From positions 1-17,620 of the forward strand of contig JABLTG010000265.1 in assembly GCA_016618085.1 (NCBI GenBank): 17,620 nt of DNA, given 5' to 3'. This document shows positions 1 to 8,285 of this stretch, one piece after another. The notes beneath the pieces are model-generated. The model saw only the letters and a list, made by a program, of their open reading frames with translations. It ran no database searches and was not told where the DNA came from. The stretch is from Neovahlkampfia damariscottae. Taxonomy: Eukaryota; Heterolobosea; Selenaionea; Neovahlkampfiida; Neovahlkampfiidae. The translations under genes and the position numbers were made by a program. Within the stretch, counting starts at the first letter, position 1. Every line of letters begins with the position of its first letter.

Positions 1-35
1 TGCTAGAAATATACTCCTCAAATACATTTCTGAAA

Positions 36-121
36 AAGAGTGACTCTTACGAGTTGCGTGGTGGCCTACCACCAAAAATGTACTCATTGTTTACATTGTT
101 CACAATGTTGTATTTAAGAGT
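36..121. ncRNA. Candidate structured element with nested inverted repeats
   Basis: Four perfect pairings can be read directly. Positions 36-41 pair with 43-48 (AAGAGT-G-ACTCTT). Positions 59-64 pair with 69-74 (TGGTGG, loop CCTA, CCACCA). Positions 93-98 pair with 103-108 (ACATTG, loop TTCA, CAATGT). Positions 43-49 pair with 115-121 (ACTCTTA with TAAGAGT). The last pairing would enclose the second and third hairpins and give a three-way junction of about 79 nt, competing with the first pairing. It has no tRNA shape and matches no RNA family I recognise. It could be a structured RNA, protein-binding palindromes or the end of a small mobile element, so treat it as a candidate only. Confidence 0.25.
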
Positions 122-381
122 AGGCGAGTTTAGTTGGTCGAAAAAACTGATTGGCCAAAATATAAGGGTGGTTAAAAAAACAACTGATGAGTGTGTCAAC
201 ACAGTTTAACACAAATCAACAACGGTGAATCCAAAAAGAAAAACCAGAATAGTAACCAAACTTCGAAAAATAAAGTATCTCAATTTTTGTGCAGAAAAAT
301 TATGAAATTATATGTTTTAATTCCCTGGTTGTTGAAATGAAAAATTACCAGTATCTTTCAGTACTTGAAAATTTGTCAAAC

Positions 382-612
382 CTACTTTAAATTTATTTTT
401 TTGAATTTGAAAAAAGAAAAAGAAAAAGTTAAATATTTAATTTCTTCTTTTTTTTCAACAGTTTCTATAGAAGCCTCATATCCATTTTCTACATACCTCA
501 TAAATTTGTAAAACTCGAAGTATTTTGGAAAGAACAGCACCTTTTGTTCTGTGGAATGCACAAAAGAATTTTTTTTTGATTGGTTGGAAATTGGCGGTAA
601 ATTACTTAATTC
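382..612 (-). pseudogene. GRF-family protein relic (N-terminally truncated fragment)
   Basis: The minus strand is open for about 76 codons with no ATG before the core. Its centre reads VLFFPKYFEFYKFMRYVENG followed by YEASIETVEKKEEI. This lines up without gaps with the middle of the larger broken gene at 3678-5160, which has VLVFPKRFEFFKFLSFLKNS then YEVFVTCKEQDMEDI. Neither the two zinc fingers nor the C-terminal tail is found beside it. A CCAATC box lies directly upstream on the same strand (about 578-583). This is a third, fragmentary copy of a family present twice more in the window. The assignment rests on one ~35-residue alignment. Confidence 0.55.
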
Positions 613-969
613 TTATTTGTTCTTTTTTTTTTGTAACGGAAAATCACTTTTACAACTAATTTAATGTTCACTTAGATTAGTCTTGCTGATTTATTATGAA
701 AATTTTATTTTTTTTCATTTTTGGCATCATTGAAAGTTTGTGAACAATACACATGGAAAATTAAAGTACAAAATGTTTCACATGAAAAAATTGGTAAAAT
801 GTGATATTTTTCTTGATAAAAAATTAATATTCTAATTGTGTTCTATATTGTGCTTCAATAAAATCTTTAGTATTATTTTGTTCATAAATTTTGAAATTTT
901 TTCCATATCACAATATCTTCAAAAGTACTTTATTTGTTACTCCATTCTAATAAAATTTTAGACACTTTA

Positions 970-1346
970 ATGCCATCTGAGTCTTTCCAATTTTTCAAAA
1001 AATGTAAATTGTCAGATGATGAAAAATTGGTATTTGAAAAAATAGATTATGAGATTCCATATTTTTCATATAAATTTCATAAAAATGATAAACCTTTGAT
1101 AATATTCAGTCATGGAAGATCTCAGGATATTGGTATTGTACATGAAAGAAACAAGATGTTATGTGAAGTATCTGGATGTATTGTTGGTGTTGTGAATATC
1201 TTGGATTTGGTTCTACATGGTAAAACATATGAATCTACAAATCACAATATTGTTACAATGCATTATTTGAGTGTAGGAGTGACAATGCAGAGGCATTTTT
1301 AAAATTTAACAAAGTAAAAATTATCATCAAAACTTCTATGAATTAA
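970..1346 (+). pseudogene. ABHD17/BEM46-like alpha/beta hydrolase, broken fragment
   Basis: From the ATG at 970 the frame gives an acidic stretch and then KPLIIFSHGRSQDIG, which matches the 'FSHGNAxDLG' strand and oxyanion-loop region of ABHD13/ABHD17-type serine hydrolases. The next family motif (Y-[DE]-Y-x-G-[YF]-G-x-S-x-G-K) is present but split between frames: CEYLGFGST in the +1 frame, GKTYES back in the first frame, then IYKSQYCYNALFECRSDN in the third frame, ending with a TAA at 1344-1346. The nucleophile elbow (GxSxG), catalytic Asp and His are absent, so the gene is both frameshifted and truncated. Intact relatives are depalmitoylase-like enzymes of about 250-350 residues. The reading 12 codons upstream begins with TTG and is not a likely start. 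Confidence 0.65.
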
Positions 1347-1469
1347 AAATATTATTAGAAAATATAATTCAAGGATATTGCAACACTTCAAAAAACATCA
1401 TAAAGTTTTATTTACAAATATTATCAATTAATAAATTATGTTAATATTTGAGGAAAAAAATAATAAATT
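1347..1469. other. Short spacer between converging genes
   Basis: This AT-rich spacer of about 120 bases lies between the 3' end of the broken hydrolase (+) and the 3' end of the IRE1-like gene (-). A plus-strand frame across 1324-1442 is open and codon-like (ending INKLC then TAA), but it has no start and no recognisable similarity. I see no terminator structure. Confidence 0.4.
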
Positions 1470-2967
1470 TTATAAAATTAAGCAAATGTAGGATTCTATT
1501 TCTTTGTCAGTAATATTATTAATCTCTGGAAGGAAATAATCTTCGAACATTTTATCAAAATTCATTTCTTCTGATGTTAAAATGAATTTTTTTAGTTTTA
1601 TCATTGAATCCTGGTCTGTTTCTTCTATTAAATCCTTATTTGTGAATACATCCTTTAAGTATTGAATATTTGTATCACTAAATGCTTTAAGAAATTTCAA
1701 AGATGTAATTTTCAATTTGCTTGTTAAAAAATTTTTTTTCTTGTTCATTAGTTCCTCTTTGTCTATTGTATTATCAAGAATTAATTTAAATTCATTTTGA
1801 ACATCTTCCATTTTTTCTTTTTTATCTTTCAACACCTTTTGATATCTATTAATTTCTCTATAAAGAACTAAAAGTAAATTCGGAAATTTTTTTATAAAAT
1901 ATTCATGAAATGAAGGGGATAATATTTCTTTTACTTCATCATCAAATTCTATTAAATTTAATAAATAAAAAAAAACCGAAGTAATGGTGATAAATATTTC
2001 TCCATAAACGAATTAACCATATAACTGATTGAAAATTTTCACTTTTGTATTTAGGGCAACAACCTTTAATGATAATATCATCAATTATTAAATCCCAAGA
2101 TTTGTCAAATATTTTGTCTTGCTTTTTTAACAAGTTCTCTGAAAGTGGTGAATCTTTATAAGTACAAAGAAAATCACTAATAAATGGAACAAAATTATTT
2201 TTTTTTTCTTTTGACCAAAAAAAAGGATGATTTTTGATATTTTCAATTTTTAAACGTTCTGTTGGATTTTTTTTTATCATGGATTCAATTAAATGTTTTA
2301 ACCAAAAATCTTCAATTCCTTCTATTGAGATATCTTTTTTCATTTTTTTAATGTTTACAACTCTTTCATCTTCATCTCCAAAAGGATGACCACCATTGGT
2401 ATAAATATAATAAATTAAACATCCCATTGAAAATATATCAACTGCTTTTGTTCCTTTCATTGTTTCATCATACATCTCAGGAGCCTTCCATCCAAGAGTT
2501 CCAGTTATAGTACTAAATTCTTCTTTTTCTAACATTTTTGAAACACCCATATCTCCAATCTTTAATATTCCATCTGAAATGAGCACATTTTCTGGTTTTA
2601 AGTCTCTGTGAACAATTCCAAGTTTATCAAGATAAATTGTACCATCAATTAATTGTTTCACTAAATCTAATTTATCATAATTTTTTTTTGATTTTATTAA
2701 ATCCTTCAAAGTGAAGTCACATAACTCCAAAAATAAATAAACAAAATCTTCATCTTCTTCACTTCCAAAATAAGTTAAAATATTTCCATGACGATCAGAT
2801 TTAATTAATAAATTAATTTCATTGTCTATTATTTTGTTATTATATTTTAATACTTTTTTGACTGCAACTTTTCTTCCATCTTTACTTTCACCTTTAAAAA
2901 CTATAGTTCCATATGAACCTCTCCCAAGTATTTCTTTTTTAAAAATCTTGTAACCACTTTCTGTCAT
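1470..2967 (-). CDS. IRE1/RNase L-like protein kinase with KEN endoribonuclease domain (one frameshift)
   Basis: This is a serine/threonine kinase fused to a KEN RNase domain, as in IRE1 and RNase L, where kinase dimerisation activates RNA cleavage. From ATG 2967 the visible motifs are the glycine loop GRGSYG (15-20), Lys37 in VAVK, HRDLKPEN (120-127), DMG (139-141) in place of DFG, and TGTLGWKAPE (155-164). The IRE1-typical HPFFW is at 247-251. The KEN active site is intact: Tyr307, then RNIYHHY (323-329) matching human Arg905, Asn906 and His910. The first frame then ends at 1942. The KEN domain continues one frame over (FDDEVKEIL, FHEYFIKKFPNLL) down to 1470, about 498 codons in all. The shift lies at or near a run of nine T on the coding strand (1967-1975). 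No signal peptide, sensor domain or membrane segment precedes the kinase, so the protein should be soluble. An ATTGG box at 2994 lies 26 nt upstream of the ATG. Confidence 0.85.
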
Positions 2968-2993
2968 TTTTACTTATTGTTTCTAAAAATTTG

Positions 2994-2998
2994 ATTGG
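2994..2998 (-). promoter_or_regulatory. CCAAT box, IRE1-like gene
   Basis: On the gene strand this reads CCAATCAAATTTTTAG, 26 nt before the ATG at 2967. It resembles the box before the 11113 gene (CCAATCAAAAATTG). It is one of a recurrent set in this window. Confidence 0.45.
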
Positions 2999-3031
2999 AC
3001 AATTCATAAGAAATTCTTTTAATGAAAAGTG

Positions 3032-3202
3032 ATGAGGAAACAAGTCAGCCTTGATCTAATAGAAAAATATTTACTTAGTATTTTGAACGAAATCAAATAT
3101 TCAGAAGTGGGTTATTTGATAATTATCACAGGAAGAGGAAAACACACGAATTCAAATGGACAAGAGGTGTTTCATATGATTGACGACTACCAATTCGAAT
3201 GA
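3032..3202 (+). pseudogene. Smr-domain fragment
   Basis: A 56-codon ATG-started frame reads MRKQVSLDLIEKYLLSILN, then GYLIIITGRGKHTNSNGQEV, ending at TGA 3200. The segment GYLIIITGRGKH matches the central 'xLxIITGxGxHS' strand-loop of Smr (small MutS-related) nuclease domains. The preceding helix and the following G-x-x-V position also fit. The N-terminal DLHG motif and the C-terminal G-G-x-G strand are missing. An in-frame TGA sits three codons upstream of the ATG (3023-3025). The coding sequence starts only about 65 bp from the divergent IRE1-like gene. It is most likely a remnant of a larger gene. Smr domains nick DNA or RNA, but activity here cannot be assumed. Confidence 0.5.
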
Positions 3203-3677
3203 TTTAGCTAAATTTTTACAAATTGATATTTTAGAAGTTCAAAAACTCTCAAACAAAAATGAATTTTTTCTCAATTTATTATAAATTAATTAGAAAAATG
3301 AAAAACAGGATTACATTGAATATTCGTGAGTATTGAAAAAAAATTTAAATCAACTAGAAAACTATTCTTCTAAACTTTAAAGAAATTATCATAAGTTAAT
3401 CATAATAATGAAAAAATATGAAAACAATCAATTGGAAGCTTTAAATGGAATTTTTGTGATTGAAAAGAAAGAAAAATGAAATTTGTTAAGTGAATCATTT
3501 TTTTGGCAAATTTATTAATTTGAATTGTTTGGTGGTTAACTTCTGTAAATAAAAAATAGTCGTGAGTTCAAACCTGATGTATTAGGATCAATTCTGTCAA
3601 GTTCATTTGAAGAAATTAGAGATAAACAAGAAAAATTGTTTGAATCTCGTTCAATTGATTCAAAACAACCAACAAAT
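3203..3677. other. Spacer with one unexplained open frame
   Basis: No gene is supported. A plus-strand frame open from about 3549 to 3720 has a protein-like composition (REFKPDVLGSILSSSFEEI and onwards) but no ATG, and it follows an in-frame TAA at 3546. It runs antisense into the 3' end of the GRF gene. The remainder is AT-rich with many stops in all frames. Confidence 0.4.
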
Positions 3678-3807
3678 TTATTTCAATTTTGCTTTCTTTG
3701 CTGGGCTTTCAGACCCGATTAGTGAAACATGGAGTTCTTTAATACTTTTAAAAGATTGATGAATTTATTCATTAATCTCTTCCTCTAGTTTGAGAACATT
3801 TTTTTGA
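3669..3807. repeat. 139-bp dispersed direct repeat, copy 1
   Basis: This aligns without gaps to 10807-10945 with about 19 mismatches by hand count (roughly 86 per cent identity). Both copies encode the same C-terminal peptide on the minus strand with the TAA stop at the same column (3678-3680 here). The similarity runs about 9 bases past the stop and ends just inside the coding side at 3807. It is a gene-family remnant rather than a mobile-element terminus. Confidence 0.85.
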
Positions 3808-5160
3808 TAGTCTCCATGGAATTTTTCATAGACCTTTCGGAATTCATTGCTAAAAGAATCTTGATCATCATTAGTTTCATAATTTGGATCTACTTCATTA
3901 TTGTCAAATGTAATAGAAGGGGAATTTGTTAATAAATCAAGATCTTTCTTTTTAAGATGTAGTTCAGAATCAACTAATTCAATAATACAATGATAATCAA
4001 ATACTGATAAATACCTAATTAATTTTCTCAATTTTTCATAAAGTTTTTCACAATTTGTCAAATTATATTCATTGATTTCCAATTTAAACTCTTTAAAAAT
4101 ATCTCTTTTCTGCGAGAGCTTTTATTCGAGTCTTTACTTAACTTCATGCTTGATAAATGTTTTTCCATATTGTCAATACACATCTTTAGATAATCCATTA
4201 GTGATACTTCAAGAGATGATGATAATAAGTCTGTAACAAATCTGAAACGATATGCATTTCCAAGTTTATATTGTTCACAAACTTGAAAAAAGTCGTAAGT
4301 TTCCATATCAAACAAATAATTTTTGTATGTTGGATCAATAATATTTGCATTTAAAAAGTTGAGAGAGCATATTGATTTCGGTTTAACAGTATTTGAAGAA
4401 TATTTTTGTGGGCATTGTGCTCTTTCAATTTCTCTTTTCTAAAAATAAATTTGCCTTGATAGTTTAAGAACCCTCTGTCTCCTTTACAATATTTATCAAC
4501 AACAAAAATCTTTCCAAAGTCTGATGTCACACTAGATCCACAAGATCCTATCAAAACATAATTGCTGATTTTAAAGATGTTAGATTCTTTTGAGTAATCT
4601 CTAAATTGTGTGTTAAATAGGATGTCGCTTTCATGGACAATGAGGCAATCAAATAAAGCATGATCAGGTACAGAAACTTCAAAATGTCTTGAACACAATA
4701 TCTTCCATATCTTGTTCTTTGCACGTCACAAAAACTTCATAAGAATTCTTTAAAAAGGAAAGAAATTTGAAAAACTCAAAGCGCTTTGGGAAAACAAGAA
4801 CCGTCTTGTAGACCAAACAAGCTTCTTCCTCTTTTGGCATTTCTTCGAGTTCATCAGCCCAAGCAAAACCACATGGGTGGTTCGGAATAGAATTATGTTT
4901 GCATGAAAAAAAAAGCCTCTTTGGTTTTTTTTGTTGGATGGTTTTGTTCTATTTAGTTTACAAAGTGTGAGAATTTTGTGTTCAGAACAAATCCGAAGAT
5001 TTTCACTCCAACAAAACTGTTCACAATTCTGACAGTATACATATTGCCTTTGATAATTTTTCCCATTTGTGCAAATCCTGGTTCTTAACATTGTATTGCA
5101 CTTCCAGCATTCATATTGGTTTTCTGAAGACAGAGTTGTGAGAATTTCATCGTTTGACAT
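3678..5160 (-). pseudogene. Protein with two GRF-type zinc fingers, multiply frameshifted
   Basis: From ATG 5160 the first frame gives YECWKCNTMLRTRICTNG, then YVYCQNCEQFCW, a GRF-like finger (C-x-x-C, C-x-x-C-x-x-F-x-W). A second finger follows: ICSEHKIL, RGFFFHAN, then HPCGFAWADE. The last part lies in another frame, so the finger crosses a frameshift at about 4880. GRF fingers bind single-stranded nucleic acid (APEX2, TOP3A, NEIL3). The homology continues in that frame to the FPKRFEFFKFLSFLK segment, returns to the first frame near 4695, and changes again near 4380 and 4090. The last frame meets a TAA at 3765; the paralogue has GAA there. Beyond this stop the reading continues as IHQSFKSIKELHVSLIGSES then PAKKAKLK and stops at 3678. 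That tail resembles a c-Myc-type nuclear localisation signal. With about four shifts and a nonsense codon this is best called a pseudogene. The middle domain is unrecognised. Confidence 0.7.
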
Positions 5161-5486
5161 TTTGATTCGTCAAATTTAGAAAATTCCGAACCAATAAATG
5201 TCTGAATTTTTGGCAAAATTCCGAAATTTTAATTTTTCAAGATTGAAGAAAGAAAAACTTCATTATATCAGAATATAACAATGTATTTTAATCATTGAAC
5301 TTTTTCTTTATTTTGCTGGTATTTCCCACTATTTCATTGCTGATTAGCGTTCAAATGGGCAGATTTATGATAAAAAATCATAATTCATTTTGATTTCATT
5401 CTAAAATATGAAGAATTATAATTTTCATTAAAAAAATTCCATTTTATTGGTAGATGAGTTAATTAGAATAATTGCTGACAACACTC
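5161..5486. promoter_or_regulatory. Bidirectional promoter region
   Basis: This 326-bp AT-rich interval separates two divergent ATG-started genes. It has a CCAAT pentamer at 5191-5195, 30 nt from the minus-strand ATG (5160), and an ATTGG at 5446-5450, 36 nt from the plus-strand ATG (5487). On each gene's own strand both read ATTGGT. A short direct repeat AAATTCCGAA occurs at about 5181 and 5216. I saw no clear TATA box at a fixed distance. Confidence 0.45.
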
Positions 5487-6158
5487 ATGAAAGAAGTAAA
5501 GTACAGTTTGTTAGAAGGAAACTATTCAAACATGAACTCTGGAACCAATATTTGTAAATGTCTTACCCTTTTAGCAACAGTTTTGTTTGCCTTTTTTTGT
5601 GTTATTTCAATTATTTTGGTTTTTGAAAAGATTCCAGCTCCAATTATTAGTTATTCGAATAATACCAAAGTGATAAGATTTGATAATTTTACAGTACTTT
5701 ATGACGTGTCTTTAAATAAAGCAGTAAATTCAACACAATTTCGATGCAGATTAAACAATCCCACAGATAGAGGAAGTTGGAGATCCAATATTTCCATATT
5801 CAATCAAAAAGATTTCTCAAATTTGACTTACAATGGAGAAAAATTGGACAATTATCACCTTACAACATACTTGGAAGAATCTATGGTGATAGTAAATTCG
5901 GTTTCTCAATATAGTTGCCATAATCGTGGAATTTGGCGTCAATTTGAGAGTTATGTTCAAAAAAATTATTGTAATGAGATAATTTCAACTTTTCCAATTT
6001 ATAATGAAACACAATTTCTATTAACTCCAAAAGGTAAATTGTTTGTACCCATCAAATTATGCAAAGTCTTAAGAGGTCTATCTTATTGTATTGTCGTTTG
6101 CATGTTGGTATGTATTCATACTGAATATGCAAATATGTCAAAAAAGGAAATCGAATAG
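5487..6158 (+). CDS. Two-pass membrane protein with N-glycosylation-rich loop, family unknown
   Basis: This 223-residue protein starts at ATG 5487; the codons before it begin with TTG and are not a start. Residues 23-46 are a strong transmembrane helix (CLTLLATVLFAFFCVISIIL), preceded by a short polar N-terminus. A ~145-residue loop follows with about six sequons (NNT, NFT, NST, NIS, NLT, NET) and several cysteines. Residues ~190-210 (LCKVLRGLSYCIVVCMLVCI) form a second hydrophobic segment, and a short charged tail ends the protein. This predicts both ends in the cytosol and a glycosylated, probably disulfide-bonded loop in the ER lumen or outside the cell. I recognise no family. An ATTGG box lies 36 nt upstream. 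The intact frame next to broken neighbours suggests the gene is functional. Confidence 0.7.
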   Translation: MKEVKYSLLEGNYSNMNSGTNICKCLTLLATVLFAFFCVISIILVFEKIPAPIISYSNNTKVIRFDNFTVLYDVSLNKAVNSTQFRCRLNNPTDRGSWRSNISIFNQKDFSNLTYNGEKLDNYHLTTYLEESMVIVNSVSQYSCHNRGIWRQFESYVQKNYCNEIISTFPIYNETQFLLTPKGKLFVPIKLCKVLRGLSYCIVVCMLVCIHTEYANMSKKEIE

Positions 6159-6176
6159 ATTTAATACAATTAAAAT

Positions 6177-6449
6177 TTATTTGAATTGATCCATTTTTTT
6201 ATCGTACTTTGTTTGGACATCTGGATACTTGTTTGTATTATTAATAAATCTGTTTCTTTGTTCAATTCTTTTTTCTTCTTTTTCTTTTTTTTTTACTTCT
6301 TCTGTTACACCTACAAATATGATATTCATTTTTTTGTAAGTTTCAAAATATGAACAAGTGATACTTAAATATAAATTATAAACGGTTTCTACTTCTTCAA
6401 TTTTTTCAAATAATTTATCAGTTGAAGGTTTGGGCGAAAAAAAAAAGAT
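6177..6449 (-). pseudogene. Coding-like fragment, charged C-terminal part, no start
   Basis: The minus strand is open for about 90 codons from a TGA at 6450 to TAA 6177. It reads PSTDKLFEKIEEVETVYNLY, a middle part with IIFVGVTEEV, and a highly charged end (KKKEKEEKRIEQRNRF) finishing KYDKKMDQFK. The only in-frame ATG (6329) would give 50 residues. A run of ten T precedes the clean part, so a frameshift from a lost upstream portion is possible. It could be a gene relic or a short coiled-coil gene. The rest of the 6159-6570 gap shows nothing further. Confidence 0.35.
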
Positions 6450-6570
6450 TCAGTATTGTAACAACTAAACATTAGAAGATCAATTCAAATTTATTTCAAA
6501 AATGCTGAGCTAACAATTTTTGAAATCTTATTTTTGTATTTCTTAATATCTGAAGCTTCAATTGAATACT

Positions 6571-8285
6571 TTACATAACATTACATTGAAATTGAAAAGA
6601 CACAATTGGTTTAACCGTTTGAAAGTCTTTAACTCTGATCTCACCTTTTTTCAATTTATGAGTGAACTCAATTTGGAATTTTTTTGAAAGAATATTGAAA
6701 TTTGAAACGTCTGTATGAATCGAATCTTCATTCAATATTTCAAAGTCCAACACCATTTTTGATTGTTTTCCACCTACAGCACTCAATTTTAATTTTGTAT
6801 TTTTGAAATAGATAGTATTTTTCACATCCCAAAATTGGTAGCTTGCGTCCAAACAAATGTAATCAAATGAAGTAGCTTTCACGTTTCCTTCCAACTTGAA
6901 TTTTTGAGAAACTTCGGAATTGTTCCTGAGAACTTTGATATTAAAATATAGCACTTCACAAAATATTTCAAATGATTGTCTTTTATCTTAAAATTCTCTA
7001 TTCTCATCATGTGGTTACCATCACCATAAGAAAATGTAAAATGATCAAATTTAATATTATGGCCCAAATCAAGTTCTTTGAAGCATAATTTGTTGTCACC
7101 ATCAATGTTTAGAGAACTTGCTAAAATTTGATTGAATTTTGTTGTCTTGCTTTTTGATTTTGTACATCCTTCATCAACAATATAAAATTGAAAATTTGTA
7201 ATTTTCAAATTTTTTAAAAGAGCTGTTGTTTTAACTGTTAACTTTTGTGTTTGTGCTGTGTATGTTTCAAGAATTCTGCAAAGCATTGTAATTTGATCAA
7301 ATACCTTTCTTAACGAAACTCTATTGAATGAACTATTTGTATGTTCTACTGGACAATTTTTCATCCCTAAATCAAATGTGAAGTGTGTTTGTTGAATGTA
7401 GTTTTGAAAACTGGAACTAAAATCTGTTACTTCAATTTGAAATTTTGTGAAATCAAAAAACCCATTACTGGTGACCGAAATATCTTTGATTTTAGTTGAA
7501 ATTTGAGTTTCTTCCAATGTTATTTCCAATTTCCCGCTCAATGAGAGATCATTTGTGACACAAGTTTCATCTATTCTTGTCAATTGAATTTCTTCAACAA
7601 CCAAATCAAAATCAAAAGAAGCCCAAGTTAAAGCTGAATCAAGTTCCACTGATAAATTCAAAATTGTTGGATTGAATTTTAATTTAAAACTTGTGATTGT
7701 GAATTCTTCTTCCAGCATGTGTCCCAAATAATTTTGAATCATTGTTTGAAGAATTTCAGTAGATTTACTTTCGAGCATGGATTCAATTGCCATTTTAAAA
7801 ATCTTGTTGGGTTGAATTTCTTTTGGAATTTCAAAATTAAAATTGACATTCTTTTGTTCATCTCCCAAGCCCATTTGAAAATATGACTTTTCTTTAAACA
7901 ATTTTTTAAGAATTGTGTTGATATCAAGGTCAATACCAAATTTTTGGAAATTAAATGAATATGTTGGCTGACTTGTGGATTGAAATGTAATATTGTCCAT
8001 TTCTAGTTTCACATCCAAATTTTCATCTATTGCAATTAAAAATTTATCTTTGTTAAAATCCAATGAAAAATTGATGTTGTTTCTCCAACGAACATTTTCC
8101 AAAATCAATAAAAATTCATATCCTGAGAAAATGAAATTAATATTGACATTGCAACCAGATGTATATGAATTTAAAACAACAATAAATGACAGCTTTTCTA
8201 TTTTTAATTCTTCATGTTGTGCATATTGAAGTTTAATTAAATTTTCATTTTTAAATTTAATTGTGACGCTCAAAGCAATCAGAAA
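6571..8285 (-). CDS. Beta-rich protein region of unknown family, possibly continuous with the upstream kinase
   Basis: Two overlapping minus-strand frames, 8285-6879 and 6954-6571, cover about 570 codons. They read as one protein: IKDNHLKYFVK in the first is followed by LYFNIKVLRNNSEVSQ in the second, a one-base shift near 6955. The sequence is dominated by alternating hydrophobic and polar residues typical of long beta strands (VNFNFEIP, FKLKFNPTILNLSVELD, LEITLEETQIS), with an amphipathic helical part near TEILQTMIQNYLGHM. The pattern recalls TULIP-type or other lipid-binding beta barrels, but no diagnostic motif is visible and that is only inference. There is no ATG in the first 91 codons (the first is at 8000) and no CCAAT box at the 5' end. 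The opening overlaps the end of the kinase frame by about 28 bases, so it may be the C-terminal half of a frameshifted fusion. Confidence 0.5.

Larger units (their letters stand above)
1..969. other. Left-end region without an intact gene
   Basis: No intact ATG-started coding region is visible over about 970 bases. The stretch holds a dense cluster of inverted repeats at 36-121, ATTGG boxes at about 152, 579 and 590, and a minus-strand relic of the GRF-family protein at 382-612. The rest is AT-rich sequence with long A and T runs and no codon structure that I can support. The gene to the right (970, hydrolase-like) is itself broken, so this region may be its decayed 5' flank. Confidence 0.6.

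Noticed and set aside
181-216. Hammerhead-ribozyme-like string CTGATGAGTGTGTCAACAC
   Set aside because: The CTGATGA box and a 4-bp stem are present, but the required GAAA after stem II is AGTTT here and no matching cleavage site with flanking stems was found.
3525-3575. tRNA-like string (GGTGGTTAAC and CGTGAGTTCAAACCTGAT, with CTGTAAA between)
   Set aside because: The T-arm has a mismatch, the anticodon stem does not pair and no acceptor stem is found. At best it is a degenerate trace, more likely chance.
4351-4698. Possible CTD-phosphatase (HAD/NIF) domain in the middle of the GRF gene
   Set aside because: FEFFKFLSFLKNSYEVFVT and FGKIFVVDKY recall NIF strands, but the catalytic DLDET-type motif is absent, so I did not assign it.
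3678-5160. Alternative genetic code (TAA or TAG as sense) to explain in-frame stops
   Set aside because: The long intact genes end with TAA or TGA at sensible places, the breaks are mostly frame changes, and the paralogue has GAA where this copy has TAA.
7993-8229. Plus-strand open frame of 78 codons
   Set aside because: It is a shadow of the minus-strand beta-rich coding region and has no promoter element or similarity.
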